Assembly (NCBI GenBank): GCA_035546855.1
Contig: DASZVY010000037.1
Coordinates: 1 to 7,552 of the forward strand
DNA from: Nitrobacter sp035546855
GTDB taxonomy: Bacteria > Pseudomonadota > Alphaproteobacteria > Rhizobiales > Xanthobacteraceae
Reading direction: 5' to 3'
DNA length: 7,552 bases
In this document: piece after piece, positions 1-5,856 of the stretch
Layout of the letters: every line of letters starts with the position of its first letter
Numbering within the stretch: position 1 is the stretch's first letter
Program-made: the position numbers and the translations under genes
Notes under the pieces: generated by a model
What the model was told of the DNA's origin: nothing
What the model saw: the letters and a program-made list of their open reading frames with translations, nothing else
Database searches by the model: none

Positions 1-305
1 GCCGCCCAGGTGATGAGATTCCAGACGATCGCACCCATGAGGGCTGCGAAGATCACATGCGGATCGACGATGCCGGGGTCGATGATCCCGGTGCCCAGCG
101 TCTCGGCGACGTGGAGGCCGAAAAACAGGAACGCGATGAAATTGAAGAAGGCTGCCCACAGCACCGCATATTGCGGCTTCAGCACCCGCGTGGAGACGAT
201 CGTTGCGATCGAGTTCGCGGCATCGTGCAGGCCGTTGAGAAAATCGAACAGCAGCGCGACCGCGACCAGGCCGATCAGAAGTTGAGGCGTGAGTGAAGCG
301 GTCAC
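1..305 (-). CDS. pit: PiT family low-affinity inorganic phosphate transporter, N-terminal part (cut by left edge)
   Basis: The first 101 codons of an inner-membrane phosphate permease (metal-phosphate/H+ symport in the PiT family). Seen: a hydrophobic first helix (about residues 8-23) running into NGLHDAANSIAT at 24-35, the hallmark N-terminal PiT signature. Further hydrophobic segments lie at about 46-65 and 84-100. The start is GTG at 303-305. It is the first usable start after the in-frame TGA that ends the upstream DUF47 gene; only four codons lie between, and later GTG codons would fall after the signature. No strong Shine-Dalgarno is visible, so translation may be coupled to the DUF47 gene. 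The rest of the gene lies beyond position 1. DUF47-pit pairing is common in proteobacteria (orfA-pit of Sinorhizobium). Family assignment is firm. Phosphate as substrate is from family knowledge; some PiT relatives carry sulfate. Confidence 0.93.
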   Translation of the reverse strand, partial: MTASLTPQLLIGLVAVALLFDFLNGLHDAANSIATIVSTRVLKPQYAVLWAAFFNFIAFLFFGLHVAETLGTGIIDPGIVDPHVIFAALMGAIVWNLITWA

Positions 306-317
306 GAGACTATCCGT

Positions 318-962
318 TCAGACCTGTTCAATCACGATGCTGTTGATCTCATTGGCGACGTCGTCGAAACGGTCCGCCACTTTCTCGAGGTGGTCGTAGA
401 TTTCGGCGCCGACGATGAAATCCATGGCGTTGGCGTTGCGGTGCTTGAGGAACAACTCCTTCAGCCCGATATCGTGCAGGTCGTCGACGCGCCCCTCGAG
501 CTTGCCAAGTTCCTCGGTGATCGCGGTCAGCATCGCCATGTTGTCACCGATCTTTTGCAGCAGCGGCAATGCGCGACCGACGAGATTGGCGCACTCCACG
601 ATCAGCGTCCCGATCTCGCGCATCGGCGGTTCGAACGTGCGGACCTCGAACAGCACCACCGCCTTGGCGGTCTGCTGCATCTGGTCGATCGCATCATCCA
701 TCGAGGTGATGAGATTCTTGATGTCGACGCGATCGAACGGCGTGATGAAGGTGCGACGAACTGCTGTCAGCACTTCACGGGTAATACCGTCGGCGTCATT
801 CTCGAACTGGCTGACCCGCTGACAGAACACCGGCGTTTCCTCGCCGCCGTTCAGCATCCCCTGCAGAGCTTCCGCGCCGTGCACGACCGTCTGCGAATGA
901 CGCGCGAACAGGTCGAAAAATCGCTCTTCCTTCGGCAGAAAAGACCGAAACCAACGCAGCAT
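318..962 (-). CDS. DUF47 / PhoU-like Pit accessory protein
   Basis: A 214-residue soluble, almost wholly helical cytoplasmic protein of the DUF47 family (PF01865, the PhoU-like TIGR00153 type), which normally accompanies PiT transporters and is thought to modulate them. Seen: an N-terminal FLPKEERFFDLF-like segment (residues 8-19), ENDADGITREV at 54-64, TPFDRVDIKNLITSMDDAID at 74-93 and IYDHLEKVADRFDDVAN at 188-204. Two E-x-x-x-D motifs (E54-D58 and E193-D197) match the metal-binding pattern of PhoU-fold proteins. There are no membrane segments or signal peptide, and the length is normal for the family. The start is ATG at 960-962, preceded by only a weak purine stretch. Its stop is 12 nt before the pit start and in the same frame, so the two are almost surely one operon. 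It is not PhoU itself: no pst genes are nearby and the sequence is of DUF47 type. Confidence 0.93.
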   Translation of the reverse strand: MLRWFRSFLPKEERFFDLFARHSQTVVHGAEALQGMLNGGEETPVFCQRVSQFENDADGITREVLTAVRRTFITPFDRVDIKNLITSMDDAIDQMQQTAKAVVLFEVRTFEPPMREIGTLIVECANLVGRALPLLQKIGDNMAMLTAITEELGKLEGRVDDLHDIGLKELFLKHRNANAMDFIVGAEIYDHLEKVADRFDDVANEINSIVIEQV

Positions 963-997
963 CGCATCTGCCCACTTTGAGACGAATTCGCCGGACC

Positions 998-1013
998 CGG
1001 GCCGTGCGGCCCG
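998..1013. other. GC-rich hairpin in the DUF47 gene leader
   Basis: Perfect 6-bp inverted repeat CGGGCC / GGCCCG around a 4-nt loop, extendable by three more pairs (993-995 with 1014-1016) across a 2-nt bulge. It lies 36 nt upstream of the DUF47 start codon, where a leader RNA would form, and 119 nt downstream of the livM stop. No T-run follows on either strand, so it is not a classical intrinsic terminator. It could be a weak terminator for the liv operon, a leader structure, or chance in GC-rich DNA. Confidence 0.35.
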
Positions 1014-1029
1014 TCCCCGTCACGGCAAC

Positions 1030-1059
1030 GTCATAAACCATTTCGGCGAAAGCGGGCAA
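1030..1059 (-). promoter_or_regulatory. possible sigma-70-like promoter for the DUF47-pit pair, overlapped by a Pho-box-like repeat
   Basis: On the minus strand TTGCCC (1054-1059) and TATGAC (1030-1035) are separated by 18 nt, each matching the -35/-10 consensus at four of six bases. The distance to the DUF47 start codon is about 70 nt. Overlapping the -10 is CCGTCAC-GGCA-ACGTCAT on the plus strand (1017-1034). It has the 7-4-7 spacing of a PhoB site, with five of seven matches per half to CTGTCAT, but points away from the gene. In Sinorhizobium the equivalent orfA-pit genes are reported to be repressed through PhoB, which would suit a site on top of the -10. Both calls rest on short degenerate matches. 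Confidence 0.25.
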
Positions 1060-1109
1060 TCGCCGCTGCCGCCGGCTGTGGTCATCCACCGCTTTGTGAA
1101 GACGACGCC

Positions 1110-1124
1110 GCGCTTGAAAAGCGC
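1110..1124. other. short inverted repeat just after livM
   Basis: Perfect 6-bp stem GCGCTT / AAGCGC with a 3-nt loop, beginning 8 nt past the livM stop codon. It is the only compact hairpin right behind the operon's last gene and could mark the mRNA 3' end, but no T-run follows in the livM direction, so termination efficiency is unknown. Its left arm plus loop, GCGCTTGAAAA, recurs exactly at 1141-1151 inside the last codons of livM. Confidence 0.35.
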
Positions 1125-1131
1125 ACTCCTT

Positions 1132-2103
1132 TTAGAGAGAGCGCTTGAAAAAATGGGCGATTTCGCCGACCACGCCCCGCCGGAACGTCAGCACGCAGAC
1201 CACGAAGATCACGCCCTGGATCACGGTCACCCATTGGCCGAAGCCGGCAAGATACTGCTGCATAGCGATGATAATGAATGCGCCGACCACCGGCCCGAAC
1301 ACGGTGCCGAGGCCGCCGACAAGCGTCATCAGCACGACTTCGCCCGACATCGACCAATGCACGTCGGTCAGCGAGGCATTTTGCGCCACAAACACCTTGA
1401 GGGCTCCAGCGAGCCCCGCCAGCGTTCCCGACAGGATATAGGCCATCAGCTTGTACTGGTCGGTCTTGTAGCCGAGGGAAATCGCGCGCTGTTCGTTTTC
1501 CCGGATCGACTTCAGCACCTCGCCGAACGGCGAATTGATGGCACGGTAGATCACGAGGAATCCCAACAGGAATATGGCCAAAATGACGTAGTAAAGCGTA
1601 TCGGTCTGCGACAGATCGAAAACGCCGAACAGCTTGCCTTGCGGGATACCCTGAATGCCGTCCTCGCCATGGGTGAACGGCGTCTGCAGATAGACGAAAT
1701 ACAGCAACTGCGACAGCGCCAGCGTGATCATCGCAAAATAGATTCCCTGGCGGCGGATCGCGACCAGTCCGGTCACGATCGCGAGCCCGGCGGCGGCCGC
1801 GGTGCCGACGATAATCCCGAGTTCGGGAGGCAGCCCCCATACCTTCAGCGCATGCGCGCTGCAGTAACCGGCGGTGCCGAGAAACATCGCATGGCCGAAC
1901 GACAGCAGGCCGCCGTAGCCGATCAGCAAATTGAAAGCGCAGGCGAACAGCGCAAAACACAGCGCTTGCATCACGAAAAACGGATAGACGCCCGTGAACG
2001 GCACGATCACCAGCAGCACCGTCATGAGAATGAAGGCGATCATCTCGTCGCCCAGAGCGCGATTCCCGGTCGGGCGGATGCTGTCATCTGTCAGAGTGGT
2101 CAT
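1132..2103 (-). CDS. livM: branched-chain amino acid-type ABC transporter permease LivM
   Basis: A 323-residue inner-membrane permease, one of the two channel subunits of a HAAT/Liv-family importer; it pairs with LivH. Seen: several hydrophobic helices from about residue 21 to 305; GYGGLLSFGHAMFLG at 62-76, a near-invariant LivM motif; SPFGEVLKSIRENEQRAISLGY at 191-212, the cytoplasmic coupling loop that contacts the ATPases; and GGLGTVFGPVVGA at 263-275. The length is normal, with a polar N-terminal extension of about 20 residues. The start is ATG at 2101-2103, 1 nt after the livH stop codon, with no strong ribosome-binding site of its own, so coupled translation from livH is likely. It is the last gene of the operon; 169 nt separate it from the DUF47 gene downstream. 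The transporter type is certain; the substrate is not. Confidence 0.96.
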   Translation of the reverse strand: MTTLTDDSIRPTGNRALGDEMIAFILMTVLLVIVPFTGVYPFFVMQALCFALFACAFNLLIGYGGLLSFGHAMFLGTAGYCSAHALKVWGLPPELGIIVGTAAAAGLAIVTGLVAIRRQGIYFAMITLALSQLLYFVYLQTPFTHGEDGIQGIPQGKLFGVFDLSQTDTLYYVILAIFLLGFLVIYRAINSPFGEVLKSIRENEQRAISLGYKTDQYKLMAYILSGTLAGLAGALKVFVAQNASLTDVHWSMSGEVVLMTLVGGLGTVFGPVVGAFIIIAMQQYLAGFGQWVTVIQGVIFVVCVLTFRRGVVGEIAHFFKRSL

Positions 2104-2104
2104 A

Positions 2105-2980
2105 TCAGGTCGCCCGTCCTGTCAATCCTGTTGGCTTTACCAACAACACCAGCACCATGAACACGAATACGACCGTGTTGGATGCCTCCGGATAGAAATA
2201 TTTGGTCAGTCCCTCGATGATGCCGAGTGAAAATCCCGTCACGATGGAGCCCATGATCGAGCCCATGCCGCCGATCACGACCACCGCGAACACCACGATG
2301 ATCAGGTCCGCCCCCATCAGCGGCCGGACCTGGTTGATCGGAGCGGACAACACACCGGCAAGCGCCGCAAGGCCGACACCGAGTCCGTAAGTCAGCGTGA
2401 TCATGCGTGGCACGTTGATACCGAACGCACGCACCAGCGTCGGGTTCTCCGTCGCCGCGCGCAGGTAAGCGCCGAGCCGAGTGCGCTCGATCAGGAACCA
2501 GGTCGCCAGGCAAACCGCGAGCGAAAAAATGACGACCCAGCCACGATAGACCGGCAGGAACATGAAGCCAAGGTTCATGCCGCCCTGCAGTTCGCTCGGA
2601 ATGGCGTATGGCAAACCGGACGATCCAAAATAGTTCTGGAATACGCCCTGGATGATCAGCGCCATTCCGAAGGTGAGCAGCAGTCCATAGAGATGGTCGA
2701 GCCCGGTCAGCCACTTGAGCATGGTCCGCTCGAGGATCATGCCGAAAATACCCACGAGGATCGGCGCGATGATCAGCGCCGGCCAATAGCCGATCCCGAA
2801 GACATTGAGCAGGAAATAGGCGCAGAACGCTCCCATCATATAAAGAGCGCCGTGCGCGAAATTGATGATGTTGAGCATGCCGAAGATCACGGCAAGCCCG
2901 AGACTCAGCAGCGCATAGAACGAGCCATTGATGAGCCCGACCAGAAGTTGCGCGGAGAGTGCCTGCAGATTGATCGACAT
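2105..2980 (-). CDS. livH: branched-chain amino acid-type ABC transporter permease LivH
   Basis: A 291-residue inner-membrane permease that pairs with LivM to form the transport channel. Seen: LLVGLINGSFYALLSLGLAV at 12-31 and GMLNIINFAHGALYMMGAF at 34-52, the classical LivH N-terminal motifs; ERTRLGAYLRAATENPTLVR at 165-184, the coupling loop with its E-N/D-P pattern; and VIGGMGSIMGSIVTGFSLG at 235-253 near the end. The length is typical. The start is ATG at 2978-2980, preceded by a weak GGGG five bases upstream. It lies 64 nt downstream of the binding-protein gene, with a strong hairpin in the gap, and its stop is 1 nt before livM. Weak initiation and the hairpin would both favour less permease than binding protein, the usual stoichiometry in binding-protein-dependent importers. 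Confidence 0.96.
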   Translation of the reverse strand: MSINLQALSAQLLVGLINGSFYALLSLGLAVIFGMLNIINFAHGALYMMGAFCAYFLLNVFGIGYWPALIIAPILVGIFGMILERTMLKWLTGLDHLYGLLLTFGMALIIQGVFQNYFGSSGLPYAIPSELQGGMNLGFMFLPVYRGWVVIFSLAVCLATWFLIERTRLGAYLRAATENPTLVRAFGINVPRMITLTYGLGVGLAALAGVLSAPINQVRPLMGADLIIVVFAVVVIGGMGSIMGSIVTGFSLGIIEGLTKYFYPEASNTVVFVFMVLVLLVKPTGLTGRAT

Positions 2981-3009
2981 CTTGGCCCCAGTTCACATCA
3001 GTTAGAGAA

Positions 3010-3039
3010 TATCCCGGCGGTGCAGGCACCGCCGGGATA
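3010..3039. other. perfect 13-bp hairpin between the binding-protein gene and livH
   Basis: TATCCCGGCGGTG (3010-3022) and CACCGCCGGGATA (3027-3039) are exact reverse complements around a 4-nt loop. The hairpin begins 5 nt after the binding-protein stop codon and lies within the 64-nt gap before livH. In the transcribed direction it is followed by TTCTCTAAC, not a clean U-run, so it is better read as an mRNA-protecting or partially terminating structure that sets high binding-protein and lower permease output. Intergenic hairpins with that role are known after periplasmic binding-protein genes. It would also be symmetrical enough to act on either strand. Confidence 0.7.
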
Positions 3040-3044
3040 CAGGA

Positions 3045-4280
3045 TTACTTCTTCAGCAACGGGCAGGTGCTCTTGTCGAGCGGCATGAACGCCTTGTCGG
3101 CTGGAATTGTGGAGACCAGTTTGTAATAATCCCACGGGCCCTTGGACTCCGAGGGTGATTTCACCTGGAACAGATAGGCCGGATGGAGGGCACGGCCGTT
3201 CGGCTCGATGGAACCCTTGCCGAACAGCGGATCGTCGGTCGGGAGCTTCTTCATCTCCTCGATGACTTTGACGCCATCGTGCGGATTGCCGCCGAGCGCC
3301 TCGAGCGCCTTGAAATAGTGGATGAGCGATGAGTAGACGCCCGCTTGGGTCATCCCCGGCTTTACATGGTTTTGAGTACGCTCCTGGAACCGTTTCGCGA
3401 AGGCCCGCGTCTGATCGTTCATATCCCAATAGAACGTGGCGGTCAGGTTGAGACCCTGGGCCGTCTGAAGGCCGAGCGCATGGATGTCCGAAATGAAGAG
3501 CAGCAGGCCCGCCAGTTTCTGACCGCCGGAGACGATGCCGAATTCCGAGGCCTGCTTGATCGAGTTGACGGTGTCGCCGCCCGCGTTCGCCAGCCCGATC
3601 ACCTTGGCCTTTGAGGACTGCGCCTGAAGCAGGAATGACGAGAAGTCCGCGGTATTGAGCGGATGACGCACAGCGCCGAGCACCTTACCGCCAGCAGCCG
3701 TGATTGCGTTGGTGGTGTCACGCTCGAGCGCATGACCGAAGGCGTAGTCCGCTGTCAGAAAGAACCAGGTATCGCCGCCGCTCCTGGTCAGCGCCGCGCC
3801 GGTTCCGTTGGCGAGCATGTAAGTATCGTAGGTCCAATGAATGGTATTGGGAGAGCATTGGCTGTTGGTCAAATCCGACGCCGCCGCGCCGGAGTCGAGA
3901 AAGACCACATTCTTTTCCTTGGCGACGGTGCTGACGGCAAGAGCGACCGATGACGTCGGAACGTCCTCGATCACATCGACCTTGTCGGTGTCGATCCATT
4001 TACGGGCGATGTTGACGCCGACGTCCGGCTTGTTCTGATGATCAGCCGATATGAGATCGATCTTCCAGCCCTTCTTCGTCAGACCCGAGTCCTCAATTGC
4101 CATCTGCGCGGCAACGACCGAACTCGGCCCGGAAATATCCTTGTAAAGGCTGGACATATCGTTGAGAACGCCGATCTTCACAACCTTGTCGGCGGCAAAA
4201 GCACTCGCGCTCATACCAAGCGCAAGGGCCGTGCCCAACATCAGGGCTGACAGTTTTTTCTTCATAACGTTTTTCTTCAT
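3045..4280 (-). CDS. periplasmic substrate-binding protein of a Liv/HAAT-type ABC transporter
   Basis: A 411-residue type I periplasmic binding protein (Peripla_BP_6 family) that would deliver ligand to the LivHM permease. Seen: a lysine-rich N-terminus, hydrophobic core at about 10-22 and an ASAFAA-D signal peptidase I site near 25-31, with no lipobox cysteine; then KIGVLNDMSSLY at 35-46, a family-typical first strand. SADHQNKPDVGVNIARKWID lies at 78-97, and the probable ligand loops are DVPTSSVALAV (107-117) and GAAASDLT (131-138). C142 and C406 are the only cysteines and could form a disulfide. The first ATG (4278-4280) is preferred: AAGGAGGAG lies 9 nt upstream. A second in-frame ATG at 4263-4265 was created by a 15-bp duplication and is 24 nt from that site. 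It lies between livF (60-nt gap) and livH. Family firm; ligand unknown. Amino acids, aromatic acids, amides and dicarboxylates are all possible. Confidence 0.95.
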   Translation of the reverse strand: MKKNVMKKKLSALMLGTALALGMSASAFAADKVVKIGVLNDMSSLYKDISGPSSVVAAQMAIEDSGLTKKGWKIDLISADHQNKPDVGVNIARKWIDTDKVDVIEDVPTSSVALAVSTVAKEKNVVFLDSGAAASDLTNSQCSPNTIHWTYDTYMLANGTGAALTRSGGDTWFFLTADYAFGHALERDTTNAITAAGGKVLGAVRHPLNTADFSSFLLQAQSSKAKVIGLANAGGDTVNSIKQASEFGIVSGGQKLAGLLLFISDIHALGLQTAQGLNLTATFYWDMNDQTRAFAKRFQERTQNHVKPGMTQAGVYSSLIHYFKALEALGGNPHDGVKVIEEMKKLPTDDPLFGKGSIEPNGRALHPAYLFQVKSPSESKGPWDYYKLVSTIPADKAFMPLDKSTCPLLKK

Positions 4281-4284
4281 AACG
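4255..4284 (-). repeat. perfect 15-bp tandem duplication spanning the binding-protein start codon
   Basis: On the minus strand CGTTATGAAGAAAAA occurs twice head-to-tail with no mismatch (4270-4284 and 4255-4269). Each copy carries an ATG and the following Lys-Lys codons, so the encoded N-terminus reads MKKNV then MKKKL. Because the unit is 15 nt, the frame is kept and five residues are added before the signal-peptide core. Confidence 0.95.
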
Positions 4285-4289
4285 CTTCT

Positions 4290-4298
4290 CTCCTCCTT
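4290..4298 (-). promoter_or_regulatory. strong ribosome-binding site of the binding-protein gene
   Basis: On the minus strand AAGGAGGAG lies 9 nt before the first ATG (4278-4280), a near-perfect anti-16S match and the strongest Shine-Dalgarno in the operon. It decides the start in favour of the upstream of the two duplicated ATG codons and fits a binding protein made in excess over the permease and ATPases. Confidence 0.8.
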
Positions 4299-4321
4299 GT
4301 TATCTTCAGTTCCTTGGATAC

Positions 4322-4338
4322 CGGTCGGGAAACGACCG
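4322..4338. other. 6-bp hairpin between livF and the binding-protein gene
   Basis: CGGTCG (4322-4327) and CGACCG (4333-4338) form a perfect stem with a 5-nt loop, starting 2 nt past the livF stop codon. No U-run follows. It may be a processing or 3'-end stabilising structure that separates the livGF part of the message from the binding-protein part; chance is possible at this length. Confidence 0.4.
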
Positions 4339-4340
4339 CA

Positions 4341-5093
4341 TCAGACGCCCAGATAGGTATGCAGCTTTGCCATGTTCGCTTGCAGTTCGGAATTGGCGAA
4401 GCCGTCGATGATCTTGCCGTGCTCGACGATATAGAACCGATCCGCGACAGTCGAAGCGAAGCGGAAATTCTGCTCGACCAGAAGAATGGTGAACCCATCC
4501 TCCTTCAGACGCGCGATGGTGTGTCCGATCTGCTGAATGATGACCGGCGCGAGACCCTCGGTCGGTTCGTCGAGCATGAGGAAGCGCGCGCCCGTGCGCA
4601 GGATACGCGCGATCGCCAGCATCTGCTGCTCGCCGCCGGACAGCTTGGTGCCCTGGCTCGTCAGTCGTTCCTTCAGGTTCGGAAACAGCGTGAAAATCTG
4701 TTCGAGCGAGAGACCGCCCTTGCGGACCTCCGGCGGCAGCATCAGGTTTTCGCGAACGTCCAGACTTGAGAAGATGCCACGCTCTTCGGGGCAGAAGGCC
4801 ATGCCGAGCCGCGCGATCTTGTCCGACGACGCACGCGAAATATCGTGGCCGTCGAAACGAACCGCGCCTGTGCGCTTGCCGATGACGCCCATGACCGCCT
4901 TGAGCGTCGTGGTTTTGCCGGCGCCGTTGCGGCCGAGCAGCGTGACGACCTCTCCCGGCCGCACGTCGAAATCGATGCCGTGGAGGATGTGGGATTCGCC
5001 GTACCAGGCCTCGAGATTGCGGACGGACAGCAGGGTGTCGCCCGCGCTGACGGAAGCCGTGGCGGCAGGCGCGGCCGTTTCGACGTTAGCCAT
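4341..5093 (-). CDS. livF: ABC transporter ATP-binding protein LivF
   Basis: A 250-residue cytoplasmic ATPase that powers the importer together with LivG. Seen: Walker A GRNGAGKT at 54-61, the LivF-type segment CPEERGIFSSLDVRENL at 101-117, signature LSGGEQQ at 151-157, Walker B FLMLDEP at 171-177, and LVEQN at 205-209. The glutamine in the last motif stands where most ABC ATPases have the switch histidine, which is usual for LivF. An Ala/Val-rich N-terminal extension of about 18 residues precedes the domain. In the 101-117 segment the more common LivF form is PEGR; here it is PEERG, a mild variant. The start is ATG at 5091-5093, with GGGAG 6 nt upstream. The gene overlaps the livG stop by 8 nt, indicating translational coupling. 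It ends 60 nt before the binding-protein start. Confidence 0.96.
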   Translation of the reverse strand: MANVETAAPAATASVSAGDTLLSVRNLEAWYGESHILHGIDFDVRPGEVVTLLGRNGAGKTTTLKAVMGVIGKRTGAVRFDGHDISRASSDKIARLGMAFCPEERGIFSSLDVRENLMLPPEVRKGGLSLEQIFTLFPNLKERLTSQGTKLSGGEQQMLAIARILRTGARFLMLDEPTEGLAPVIIQQIGHTIARLKEDGFTILLVEQNFRFASTVADRFYIVEHGKIIDGFANSELQANMAKLHTYLGV

Positions 5094-5841
5094 GACCCGC
5101 TCCCAGATAGGCTTCCTTGACGCGCTCGTCCGCCGTCAGATCGGCGTAGTTGCCCTCGGCAAGGACGCGGCCGCGCGTCAACACGGTGATGATGTCCGAC
5201 AGATGCGCCACGACGTTGAGGTTATGCTCGACCATCAGGATGGTATATTTCACCGAAATGCGCTTGATCAGCGCGGCGATCTTGTCGATGTCCTCGTGCC
5301 CCATGCCCGCCATCGGTTCGTCGAGCAGCATCATTTCCGGATCGAGCGCCAGCGTCGTCGCGATCTCAAGCGCGCGTTTGCGCCCGTAAGGCATCTCGAC
5401 CGCCGGCGTTTTGGCAAATTCGCTGAGGCCGACGTCGTCGAGCAATTCGTGGGCGCGCGCATTGAAGCGATCCAGAACCGCCTTCGAGCGCCAGAAATCG
5501 AAGGAGTTTCCGTGCTGGCGCTGCAGCGCGACACGAACGTTCTCAAGTGCCGTGAGGTGCGGAAACACCGCTGAAATCTGGAACGAGCGCACCAACCCGA
5601 GGCGCGCGACATCGGCCGGCGCCGTCGCCGTGATGTCCTGTCCCTTGTAGAGAATCTGTCCCGCGGACGGTTTCAAGAACTTGGTCAGCAGGTTGAAACA
5701 GGTGGTTTTGCCAGCCCCGTTGGGACCTATCAACGCATGAATCGTACCACGACGGACTCGCAGACTGACGTCACGAACGGCGAAGAAGCCCGCGAATTCC
5801 TTGGTCAATCCATGCGTTTCAAGAATGAACTCATCAGCCAA
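5086..5841 (-). CDS. livG: ABC transporter ATP-binding protein LivG
   Basis: A 251-residue cytoplasmic ATPase, partner of LivF and first gene of the operon. Seen: Walker A GPNGAGKT at 39-46, Q-loop Q88 in VRSFQIS, a degenerate signature MPYGRKR at 150-156 (LivG proteins usually have an S/PYG-x-x-R form here), Walker B MLLDEP at 171-176 and switch histidine H205 in MVEHN. The segment after H205 keeps the LivG-type C-terminus. The length is normal. The start is TTG at 5839-5841: the codon directly upstream in frame is TGA (5842-5844) and the next in-frame ATG is codon 150, so no ATG start is possible. AAGGGGG (5850-5856) sits 8 nt upstream of the TTG. The stop overlaps livF by 8 nt. Confidence 0.95.
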   Translation of the reverse strand: MADEFILETHGLTKEFAGFFAVRDVSLRVRRGTIHALIGPNGAGKTTCFNLLTKFLKPSAGQILYKGQDITATAPADVARLGLVRSFQISAVFPHLTALENVRVALQRQHGNSFDFWRSKAVLDRFNARAHELLDDVGLSEFAKTPAVEMPYGRKRALEIATTLALDPEMMLLDEPMAGMGHEDIDKIAALIKRISVKYTILMVEHNLNVVAHLSDIITVLTRGRVLAEGNYADLTADERVKEAYLGAGHG

Positions 5842-5856
5842 TCAGATTTCCCCCTT
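5839..5856 (-). promoter_or_regulatory. livG translation start region: AAGGGGG, then TTG directly after an in-frame TGA
   Basis: The minus strand reads AAGGGGG, 8 nt ending in TGA, then TTG GCT GAT. The Shine-Dalgarno-like stretch is well spaced and supports initiation at TTG. TTG starts are weak, so output of the first cistron is probably kept low. An out-of-frame ATG overlaps codons 3-4 and is not the start, since that frame does not encode LivG. Confidence 0.7.

Noticed and set aside
390..980. 196-codon plus-strand frame opposite the DUF47 gene
   Set aside because: Antisense shadow; DUF47 motifs are on the minus strand.
796..1089. 97-codon minus-strand frame starting upstream of DUF47
   Set aside because: It has an ATG in the leader region but runs out of frame into DUF47, is Arg-rich and shows no domain or good ribosome-binding site.
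1078..2160. 360-codon open frame on the plus strand opposite livM
   Set aside because: Its protein is rich in His, Gln, Asp, Arg and Glu with no domain, as expected from the antisense of a GC-rich membrane-protein gene. livM on the other strand is unmistakable.
2100..3029. 309-codon minus-strand frame overlapping livH
   Set aside because: It is the wrong frame of livH with an Arg/Ala/His-rich shadow composition.
3010..3039. Calling the inter-cistronic hairpin a full intrinsic terminator
   Set aside because: There is no U-run after the stem, and livH-livM downstream have no visible promoter, so readthrough must occur.
4341..5093. Missing switch histidine in LivF as a possible inactivating change
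   Set aside because: Glutamine in the V-E-Q-N motif is normal for LivF proteins, so it is not a defect.
4537..5574. 345-codon open frame on the plus strand opposite livF and livG
   Set aside because: It crosses two clear ATPase genes in antisense, is Ser/Arg-rich and has no recognisable domain; a GC-bias shadow.
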